This document shows, in pieces, positions 49,443-59,100 of a DNA stretch of 64,000 bases; positions within the stretch are counted from its first letter, which is position 1, and each line of letters starts with the position of its first letter. The stretch is taken from the NCBI RefSeq assembly GCF_002394865.1, contig NZ_DGUZ01000021.1, forward strand, positions 236,814 through 300,813. Direction: 5' to 3'. Both the position numbers and the translations under genes were made by a program. Source of the DNA: Fibrobacter sp. UBA4297 (lineage in GTDB: Bacteria > Fibrobacterota > Fibrobacteria > Fibrobacterales > Fibrobacteraceae). The notes beneath the pieces are model-generated. The model did not search any database. It saw nothing but the letters and a program-made list of their open reading frames with translations, and was not told where the DNA came from.

Positions 49443-50896
49443 TGAGTTTTCAGAATGTAGCAGAACTTATTGACAGTTTCGCAAACCGAGGCGTAACGCT
49501 TTGGCTAGACGAAGGCAAGCTCAAGTTCCGTGCCGCAAACGGAGCGCTCAGCGCCGAAGACAAGGAATGCCTAAAAGCGAATAAAGCAGATATTATCGCG
49601 CATTTGGAGCACCTTGCAGCAGAAGAATCAAACGCGTTTCCGCTCTCGCCCATTCAAAAATCGTATTTGGTCGGTCGCGATTCCGTTTACGATCTCGGTG
49701 GAATCAACACGCATTACTACATGGAGCTTGAATTCGATGCGACAATTGATGTCGCATTGCTAGAAAATGCATGGAACGAAGTCATCTCGCACGATGACGC
49801 GCTTCGCCTTGTCATTTCTGCCAAAGGAACGCAACACGTTCTTGAAACCGCACCGAAATATTCCATTGAAGTCGTGAATTTAGAAACCCCAAAAAAGCGA
49901 CTCGAAAAACGCAAGGAGTGGAGCCACCACATTTACCCTTTAAATCAATGGCCATTCTTTACAATGCGCGTTTCGCGAGTCCCGAACGAAAATGATGTTT
50001 TGCATTTCGATTTTGACTGCATGATTATGGACGCTTGGAGCGCAAAAATTGCGCTTTCGCAAATGTTCAAGCTCTATCGCGGCGAAGCCGTGCAATGGAT
50101 TGATTACGGATTCAAGGACTATTGCAACGACTTGATTGCATACGAAAAGCAGCAAGATTATTCGCAAGCCGAAGCGTTCTGGAAATCTAAAATCAACGAA
50201 CTAGTGTGCGAACCCGACTTGCCATATGCCAAGCCACTTTCCGAAATTCACAATCACCATTTTGCTCGTATTTCAGGAGAATTGTCCGTTGACGAATTCG
50301 CATTGTTCCAGCAAAGATGCCGCGAATATCGCACAACGCCCGCTGCAGTTATCAGCACTGCATACCTCAAGGCACTTCTGAAATTCAGCACAAACGATTC
50401 GCTTACGCTTAATTCCACCATATTCAACCGTTTGCCGCTCCACAAAGACATCAACTCGGTTGTCGGCGATTTCACGAACATCGCTTTTATCACATTATCC
50501 AAGAAATGCAAAAACTTTTTGGAATGCGTCCAAAGCGTTCAAAAAGACTTGTGGCAACTTGTACGATTCCACACGTATGATGGCACAAAGATTCTCAAGT
50601 TCAAGGAAGGGCTTTCGCCGATGCGCGCACAAATGCCCATTGTGATTACATGCGTACTCGAAAACGGTCAAAAGTCCAAGAGCGATATGCCCGATGGACT
50701 GCGACAAATATACGCATTGAGCAAGACACCGCAAGTGGTGTTGGATTACCAGGTCACCAATTTTGACGGGAGACTTTCCGTCAACTGGGATTACGCAGAA
50801 CCCGCATTTGCACCGGAAACATTAAAAGAAATGTTCGCGACAAACATCGGATTACTTAAAAGATTACTCACAGAAAAATGGGACGAGGTTTTGTAA
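49442..50896 (+). CDS. Stand-alone NRPS cyclization protein with N-terminal docking domain (TubC-Cy)
   Basis: A 484-residue protein consisting only of a TubC-type docking domain (1-55: VAELIDSFANRGVTLWLDEG) and one Cy domain (65-480). The Cy motif is complete: D192-x4-D197-x2-S200 in DCMIMDAWS. ASPIQKSYLVGR-type words (here FPLSPIQKSYLVGRD), NSTIFNRLPLHKDIN and VVGDFTNIAF match Cy domains of pyochelin and yersiniabactin lines. It should condense and cyclize cysteine for a module that lacks its own Cy, most likely the A-PCP protein encoded earlier in the operon. The start shares a base with the stop of the preceding gene (TAATG). Confidence 0.92.
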   Translation: MSFQNVAELIDSFANRGVTLWLDEGKLKFRAANGALSAEDKECLKANKADIIAHLEHLAAEESNAFPLSPIQKSYLVGRDSVYDLGGINTHYYMELEFDATIDVALLENAWNEVISHDDALRLVISAKGTQHVLETAPKYSIEVVNLETPKKRLEKRKEWSHHIYPLNQWPFFTMRVSRVPNENDVLHFDFDCMIMDAWSAKIALSQMFKLYRGEAVQWIDYGFKDYCNDLIAYEKQQDYSQAEAFWKSKINELVCEPDLPYAKPLSEIHNHHFARISGELSVDEFALFQQRCREYRTTPAAVISTAYLKALLKFSTNDSLTLNSTIFNRLPLHKDINSVVGDFTNIAFITLSKKCKNFLECVQSVQKDLWQLVRFHTYDGTKILKFKEGLSPMRAQMPIVITCVLENGQKSKSDMPDGLRQIYALSKTPQVVLDYQVTNFDGRLSVNWDYAEPAFAPETLKEMFATNIGLLKRLLTEKWDEVL

Positions 50897-51574
50897 GTGC
50901 TATACATTTTCACAGGAACAGAATCTTTTACAGAAATAGACCTAGCAGGGCTATGGCCATTGCTAAGCAATCAACGCGCCCAAAAAGTTGACAAATACCG
51001 TTATTTCAAAGACCGTAAATTATCGGCGTTGGCATACATCCTTTTGCGTTACGCTTTAATCGAAGAAAAAGGCATTGACGAAAAAGTTGAATTCGAAATT
51101 GGCCCTTACGGAAAGCCGTTTATCAAAGGCATGCCGGAGCTGCAATTCAATTTATCGCACTCCGCCGAAGGAATTGTTTGCGGACTGGCAAACTCCCCCG
51201 TGGGCGTTGATATCGCAGACATTGACGCCAGCAATTTAGACTGCATGAAAAGCGCCATGCATCCGTGTGAACAACATGCCATAAAAAATTCGAATGACAA
51301 AGCCCGCACATTTGCGCGTTTTTGGTCAATGAAAGAAAGTTTTTTCAAATACATCGGCACCGGAATCGACGGCAGCATAAAAAGCCTTGATTTTTCGGAC
51401 TACGATGAAAATTTATTCGATTACAGACTCGCCAAAATGCAAGTTGTCGATAGTGAAAAATCAGTCATCACCGCTTACTGCGCAGAACTTTTGCCCGTCA
51501 GAATCCTCACCAAAATCGACCTAATTGACTTTTTAATAGGAGAACCCCATAATGCAAAATTTGCCCTCGCTTAA
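50897..51574 (+). CDS. Sfp-type 4'-phosphopantetheinyl transferase
   Basis: A 225-residue enzyme that attaches the pantetheine arm to the Ser of ACP and PCP domains. Marks are FNLSHSAEGIVCG, VGVDIADID (magnesium site) and FWSMKESFFKYIGTGI (the WxxKExxxK motif). The start is a GTG without a gap from the preceding gene. Its end overlaps the AMP-ligase gene by 23 bases. A dedicated transferase inside the operon makes the pathway self-sufficient. Confidence 0.93.
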   Translation: MLYIFTGTESFTEIDLAGLWPLLSNQRAQKVDKYRYFKDRKLSALAYILLRYALIEEKGIDEKVEFEIGPYGKPFIKGMPELQFNLSHSAEGIVCGLANSPVGVDIADIDASNLDCMKSAMHPCEQHAIKNSNDKARTFARFWSMKESFFKYIGTGIDGSIKSLDFSDYDENLFDYRLAKMQVVDSEKSVITAYCAELLPVRILTKIDLIDFLIGEPHNAKFALA

Positions 51575-53168
51575 TCAAAAATTGAAAGAATATCTCGAAT
51601 GCGATTCTCGCATCATTCTAATGAAAAACGGAATTGCAACAAATTTTTCGAAAGCAGAATTAAAAATGCGCATTCTATGCGCACGCCATACCTTTGAAAA
51701 CGCAGGGCTAAAGCAAGGCGACATGGTGATTTTTCAAATCAACGGAGCTTCTAAAAAAGCTTTCATGGGAAACTTTTTCGCTCTTTTAAGCATGGGAATC
51801 GCACCTGTATTCTTGACAGCGGCACGCAGCAAAGACCATGTTACGCGTTTGATTCGCGTGGCAAGCGACAACCCCAAAGCCGCCATTATCGCAGACACCG
51901 AAACCGCCGAATTCATCAAGTTCTTCTGGAAAGAATGCGATTTGAACCGTTTGATTGTCGTGCCTGAAGAAATCACACAAATCCCGCAAGATTTGCCAAG
52001 CGAAATCGAATATGTCGATGTAGACCCTAAAGCGCTCGCGCTCGTTCTTTACTCCTCCGGCAGCACCTCCGACCCGAAGGGCGTCATGATGTCTAACGAA
52101 AGATTCCTTCTGATGCTCAAGAATCTGAACATCGCGTTAAAGACAAGTTCAAAGGATACATGGTTGCAATGGCTCCCACTTGAACACGCTTTTGGAATTG
52201 TCACGCTCATCACCATCCCGATGTACTACAAGACGGGCGCCGTTCACATGGACGCCGCAGAATTCATCCAGAATCCAAAATCATGGTTTGATGCAGTCAG
52301 CAAGACTCGCGCTACAAAGACATCTGCACCGAATTTTGCTTACCCGCTTCTTTTGAAGGCAATGGACGGTAGCGAAAATTGGGATTTGTCTTGCATTGAT
52401 TTTATCTTGAATGGCGGTGAGCCGCTTTCGAAAAAGGTTCTTGCCGAATTCACGCAAACCATGGCAAAATTTGGAATGCACGAGCATGCCATCGTCCCGC
52501 TTTACGGACTTACAGAAGCTTTGGGCGCCGTAACGTTCAACATGGACCACGAATACCCGGAACTTGATATCAATAAAGTGACTGCAGGCATTGACTTCGA
52601 CATGAAAGGTCTTCGCGAAAATGCAAAGGACATTGTCTGCCAAGGCCGAGCCATCCCCGAAATGCAAATCCGCATTTGCGACGACGATAACAAAGTTCTT
52701 CCAGACAACACCGTCGGAAGCATCCAAGTTTTCAGTGACTACATTTGCACAGGCTACCTGAACAAAGATTCATCCGACATGTTCGTTGACGGTTGGCTCG
52801 ACACAGGCGACTTAGGCTTTTTGAGCAACGGTCTCTTATACGTTGTAGGCCGTAAAAAAGACATGTTCTTTATCCACGGCAAAAACATTTATTTGCGCGA
52901 CATTGAACAAGTTGTCACTTCTAAATTCGGCTACCGTTGTGCCGCCTGCGGCGTGAACGACTCAGCCGCATCCACCAATTACATTTACCTCTTCGTTGAA
53001 TACGGCGAACCCGAAAAAGTAAACGTCAAGTCTCTCAAAGATCACGTTTTCTCCGAAATGGGATTCGGCTTAAAAGAAGTCATCCCGCTCAAATCATTGG
53101 TTCTCACAGGCACCGGCAAAATTGCAAAAGAAAAATTGTACGCCGCCTATAAAGAAGGTAAAATTTAA
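51552..53168 (+). CDS. Acyl-AMP ligase, FAAL/FadD-like, probable starter-loading enzyme
   Basis: A 538-residue ANL-family ligase: P-loop LYSSGSTSDPKGVMMS (about 165), LPLEHAFG, SAPNFAYPLLLKAM, LYGLTEALG, DTGDLGF and the hinge GRKKDMFFIHGKNIY followed by LRDIE. The PNFAY segment and the NIY-x-RDIE hinge are typical of fatty-acyl-AMP ligases, which load a carboxylic acid directly on an ACP. Salicyl/DHB ligases such as YbtE/PchD lack these words. Lys is present in the C-terminal GTGKIAKEKL. It precedes the NRPS gene whose protein begins with a carrier domain, so it probably charges that ACP. Chain length cannot be read from sequence. Confidence 0.9.
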   Translation: MQNLPSLNQKLKEYLECDSRIILMKNGIATNFSKAELKMRILCARHTFENAGLKQGDMVIFQINGASKKAFMGNFFALLSMGIAPVFLTAARSKDHVTRLIRVASDNPKAAIIADTETAEFIKFFWKECDLNRLIVVPEEITQIPQDLPSEIEYVDVDPKALALVLYSSGSTSDPKGVMMSNERFLLMLKNLNIALKTSSKDTWLQWLPLEHAFGIVTLITIPMYYKTGAVHMDAAEFIQNPKSWFDAVSKTRATKTSAPNFAYPLLLKAMDGSENWDLSCIDFILNGGEPLSKKVLAEFTQTMAKFGMHEHAIVPLYGLTEALGAVTFNMDHEYPELDINKVTAGIDFDMKGLRENAKDIVCQGRAIPEMQIRICDDDNKVLPDNTVGSIQVFSDYICTGYLNKDSSDMFVDGWLDTGDLGFLSNGLLYVVGRKKDMFFIHGKNIYLRDIEQVVTSKFGYRCAACGVNDSAASTNYIYLFVEYGEPEKVNVKSLKDHVFSEMGFGLKEVIPLKSLVLTGTGKIAKEKLYAAYKEGKI

Positions 53169-53177
53169 GGAGACTTT

Positions 53178-56100
53178 ATGTCGCAACTTTCGCAAAAAGA
53201 AATTCTTGAAATCGTCAATCAAATTTTAAAACAGAACGTTCAAACAGACACATCTCTTTACGAAGTTTTTGAAGATTCCATCCAGATGTTTCGATTCCTT
53301 GGAGAAGTCAAAAATCAGCTAAGCATAGAATTCGGCATGCTAGACTTGGTCAAGGCAGAGACCATCGGCGATTTGGTTGACAAAATTCAAGAGAAACTCG
53401 GCAACGGAGCCGAGGTCGAAAAAAAAATTTCCTTGACGCCAATGCAGCAATCCTACCGTCTAGGGCGTGAACAGTTTTTCCATGGTTCTGTGAATTCCAC
53501 CCATATTTACTTTGAAGTGGAACACGCTCTAGACATCGACAAGGCTGAAGAATGTATCAGCAAGCTCATTGAAAAGCACGAAGCACTCCGCGCATTTGTA
53601 GAAGATGAGGATCAATGCATTCTCGCCAAGGACATCTGCAAGAACTTCAAGATTACGCGCGAAGCCGTTGCAGAGAGCGATTTGAAACAACATCTCGAAC
53701 AGAAGCGTTTACGCGCGCAAACCGAAATGCGCGATCTCGGCAAGTGGCCGCTATTTGACATTACAAACATTTCTACCGAAAAGCGTTCCATCGCCGCAAT
53801 CGATTTGGAACTCATGTTCATTGACGGGTTAAGCGCACAGGGACTCGCCTCTGAATTTTTGTCACTTTACCATGATGGTGTTTTACCATCATTCGACTTC
53901 GACAATAATCAGCAATATATCGATTGGATCAAGTCTCGCAAGGATTCCACCAAGCACGATAACGATGCAGAATTTTGGCATAAGATCGAAGCAGACATCC
54001 CCGCAGCCCCGAAGTTTCCCGTTATAAGCACAAACGACAACGAAGCCAATATTTGCAACCGCGTTCAGAGAAAGTTCAGCAAAGAAACGCTCCGTAAAAT
54101 GGAAATCACCGCCCGCAAAAACGGCGTCACCTCCAGCGTAGTCCTCTTCTACCTTTATCTGAAAACGCTCGCAAGATTCAGCGAAAGCGGTGATTTTTCC
54201 GTCAACATCACCATGCTCAACCGTCCTTATGGTATTGAAGGCATGGACCACATTATCGGCGATTACACAAGCAACGTCATCTTTGACTTTTCATCAAAAG
54301 TACTTGAAGGCTTGAACGTTCGCGACACGCTCCAGAAAGTTCGCGACCGCATGTACGAACGCATCGACCATAGCGCTTACGAAGGCGTCGAAGTCATCCG
54401 CGACTTGATTCGTCAAAAGCAAATTGACAAAGAAAATCCCATGCCGATTGTCTTTACAAGTATGCTCTTTGGCAGGCTCCCCGAACCGCAAGGATTGCAA
54501 GTCAATTATGTACAATCGCAGACATCGCAAGTCAGCATCGATAACCAGATTTGCAAAACACACGATGGCGGACTCATGATTTCGTGGGACTATCTTGAAA
54601 AGATTTTCCCGAAAGATTTCATTTTCGAAATGTTCCAATTCTACGGTGAATCCATTGAAGAATTTGCAGAAAGTGCAGACTTTACAAGCCCCGTCATCAG
54701 TGTTGAAAAAAGAGTAGAAGCCTACAACAGCACCGCAAAAGCATTCAGCATTGAGCACCCGATTGCATACTTGCAGCGTTCCTTCGCCAAGTTCCGCGAC
54801 AACATCGCATTGCAAGACGGCGTCATGACCACCATGAATTATGGCGAACTCGAGGATTCCATACGCAAGGCCATGTTCATGCTCAAAATGCAGGGCGTGA
54901 CTTGTGGCGATTCCGTTGCCATTCTCTCGCAAAAGAATTTTTCAACCGTCATTACAATCTTAGCCACGATGGGACTTGGCGCGACATACATTCCTGTTGA
55001 CGCCAAATGGCCCGAAGATCGAAAGAATTACATTGTCAAGAATTCCAATTGCAAACTGTTGGTAGAACCGCAAAAACTTGTAGAATCGCCAACCCGCGAA
55101 CGCGCTGATTTTGCACCGAATCCAGACCTTAATGCGACCGCTTACGTCATTTACACTTCCGGAAGCACAGGCGTCCCGAAGGGAGTGCTTATTTCGTACG
55201 CAGCAATGATGAACACCATCATCGACATCAATGAGCGCATGGGCGTAAACGAGCATTCTACAATTCTCGGACTTTCTTCGTACTGCTTCGACCTTTCCGT
55301 TTACGACCTTTTCGGCACATTGATTGCAGGCGGCAAGCTCGACATTGCAAAAGACATTCGCGAAACCGACGAAATCCGCAAGTTCATGGACAGTTCCAAA
55401 AACATCTTGTGGAATTCCGTCCCTGCCGGCATGGAACTTTTCATCGACAGCCTTGATGAATCCTACACCAATAACGAACTCAAATCCGTTCTCTTGAGTG
55501 GCGACTGGATTTCCGTTTCGCTCCCGGAACGCATCCGCAAACATTTCCCCAACGCAAAAATTTACAGTTTGGGCGGAGCTACCGAAGCATCCATTTGGTC
55601 TATCTACTTCCCGATTGTGCATGTCGAGCCCACTTGGCAAAGCATCCCTTACGGATACCCGCTCACAAACCAGACAATTTATGTTCTGAACGAGTCGCTT
55701 GAAATTTGTCCGCCCGAAGTCCAAGGCGAAATCTACATCGGCGGCGTTGGAGTCGCTCAGGGTTACGCCAACTGCGAAGAAAAGACAAAGGCAGCCTTCA
55801 TCGAACATCCAAAATTCGGACGCATTTACAAGACCGGTGATTTCGGGCGTTTTTCGTCGAACGGTTACGTCGTATTCCTCGGACGCAAGGACAGCCAAGT
55901 TAAAGTTGGCGGTTACCGAATTGAACTCGGCGAAATTGAGCAACGCATGAACGCCATCGCGTCTGTCGATAGCGCCATCGTCGTTCTGGACACGAACAAG
56001 CAAATTGTCGCATTCTACACCGGCACGCAACAGGATAAAGAATGGTTCAAGAATGAGCTTTCGCAATTCCTGCCCGTGTACATGATTCCGCACAAGTTCA

Positions 56101-59100
56101 TCCATCTGGATGCAATGCCGTTATCTTCTAACGGAAAGCTTGATCGCAAAACGCTGATGCAGAATCTTGCCGCAGGTTCCGCAACCATAGCAAACGCAGC
56201 GGAAGCTAAAGCACCGGTAGTCCTCACCGAAACGCAATCCGCAATTATCGACATTTGGAAAACAGTCCTTGAACTCAAGGAAATCGACTGCAACCTCGAC
56301 TTTTTTGAGCTCGGCGGTGACTCCATCAAAGCCCAGCGAATCGCACAACGCATTGACCAAAAATACGGAATCCGTGTTCCGTTCGTCTCCGTTTTGAACG
56401 CTCAAAACGCAAGGGATTTTGCCGAATCTGTAGAAGACATGATTGTTCCTAAAAGCGCCACCGAGGCGTTTTCCGCCACAGATTCTAGCGAATCCGGAAA
56501 AGGCAGAGAATTTCCGATGACAGGTGTTCAGCTTGCCTATCTGAACGGTCGCAACGATCACTTTGAACTCGGCAAGTACAATGCGCATTATTACTTCGAA
56601 ATCGAATCGCAATACACCATTCCCGAAATCGAAAATGCCATCCGAAAAGTCGTGAAAAAGCACGACGCATTCCGCGCCATCTTCCTCCCGAACGGTACGC
56701 AGAAGGTTCTCACCGATGTTCCCGACTACAAGATGGAAGTCGTGAACTGCACCCCGGCAGAACGCGAAAACGAAACACTCAAAATCAGGAACGAGCTTTC
56801 ACATCACATCTACCAGCACGACAAATGGCCACTATTCACCTTCAAGGCCGTCGATTACGGTGAAGACACCCGCACGGTTTTTGTGAGCTTCGATTTGATG
56901 GTTTGCGATGGCGACAGTATGCAAATCTTCTTCTCGGATTTGGGACGCATTTTGCGTAAGCAGCCATTCGAGGAACACATCGGCTATTCGTATGAGCGCT
57001 ATGTCCGCGATCTTTCCCACTCCCGTGACGAAAAGCGCTATGAAGAAGATAAGGCGTATTGGATGGAACGATTGCCGACATTCCCTGAATATCCGCACGT
57101 GCCACTTGCTCAAAAGGTTTCGGATTGCACCGAATACACGATTACACGAAAGCAAGATGTTATCTGCAAAAAGACCTGGAGTAATTTCAAGAAGGTCGCC
57201 AAAGAACATCGCCTTTCGCCGTCAGCACTGCTTTGCACCATTTATGCCAAGGTTCTTGAGCGTTGGAGCAACCAGCAAGACATGGTGCTGAACTTGACCG
57301 CATTCGAACGCAAGCCATTCCACAAGGATGTCGAAAAAATCATCGGCGACTTTACCAAGCTCTTGCCTCTCGCTCTTTCGATGAACGAAAATGACTTGTG
57401 GAAACAAGCCTCTGATGTGCAGACACGAATCATGGACGGTCTTGAGCACTTGTCTTACGACGGCACCGAAATCATGCGCGAGCTCGCCAAATCAAGGAAC
57501 CAGTTCGGCAAAGCTATTTTGCCTGTAGTCTTCACTTGCGTCTTATTTGATGCCCCTGAAAACTATTACGAAGTTCTCGGCAAATTGCGTTATTCCATTT
57601 CACAGACTCCGCAAATTTTCATCGACAACCAAATTGCAGAAATGGGCCAAAAGCTCTATGTCACCTGGGATGTCGTCAAGGAAATTTTCGAGCCGGAAAT
57701 CATCGACCAAATTTTTAAGGACTTTGTCGAAAACATTCGCTACATTGCCAACGGTGAAAACAAATTACACTTCCCTGAAATCAGGAACGTTTGGAACCGT
57801 TACAACCTCACTGTTGGCGCAGCTCCTGCAAAAACTTTGCACGGCCTCGTCAACAACGCCATGCAAAAATACAAGGACCGCACAGCCGTTGTCGGGAAAG
57901 AGTCTTCGCTTACCTACGCAGAACTTGATATTCTTTCAAATCGCATCGCCAATTACCTCCACGATAATGGTGTAATTCGCGGCGACCGCGTTGCCGTCCT
58001 TGGCGAACGCATCCCGGAAACGATTGCAAGCATTCTTGGCATTCTCAAGGCAGGCGGCGTTTACGTTCCCATCGATGTTTCGTACCCTAAGGAACGCGTA
58101 GACTTCATCATGCAAGATGGCAACTGCAAATTCTTGCTGAAAAAATCGTATCTCGAATCCAAGGGAATCTTAAGCTACAGCGAAAAGTCACTCCCGACCA
58201 TCAACACGCCCAAAGACGAAGCCTATATCATCTACACTTCCGGTAGTACGGGCAAGCCCAAGGGCGTCATCATGCAGCATGGCGCAACCGCAAATACGAT
58301 TATTGATGTTAACGATCGCCTCATGCTCAACGAAAACGACGCACTCATCGGAATCTCTTCCATTTGCTTCGACCTTTCCGTGTACGACATTTTCGGCGCT
58401 CTCAGCAGTGGCGCAAAACTCGCATTAGTGAGCGACGCCCGCGACATGCGCGAAGTCTGCGAAGTTCTCCGTGTGCAGAATGTGACCATCTGGAATTCTG
58501 TTCCCGTACTTTTCGACATGGCGATGAAGCACCGCATTTCAACAAATGATTCTAGCAATCTTTCACTCCGCAAGGTTCTCCTTTCGGGCGACCGCATCCC
58601 GCTTGATATTTGTACAACATCAAAGAATGCAGGTTGCAAGGCAGACCTTATCAGTCTCGGCGGCGCAACCGAAGCGGCCATTTGGTCCATCATCTACCCG
58701 TTCAGCGAAGTGCGCCCAGAATGGGACTGCGTGCCTTACGGCTACCCGATGAAAAATCAGACGTTCTATGTGCTCAATGCAGATTTGAAGCCCTGTCCGC
58801 CAGAAGTTCAGGGCGACCTCTACATCGGCGGCGTGGGACTTGCAAAGGGCTACAATAACGATCCCGAAAAGACAAGCAAGGCATTCATCAACCACCCAAA
58901 ACTTGGCCGCATCTACCGCACCGGCGATTTGGGCAAGCTAAAAACCGAAGGTTTCATCGAATTCCTCGGACGCTCCGATACGCAAATCAAGCTCAACGGA
59001 TTTCGCATTGAACTCGGTGAAATCGAAGCCGCATTGACGCACACGGGACTTGTCACAAGAGCCGTCGTCGCGCTCAAGGATGTTCCTGGGAACGGCAAGC

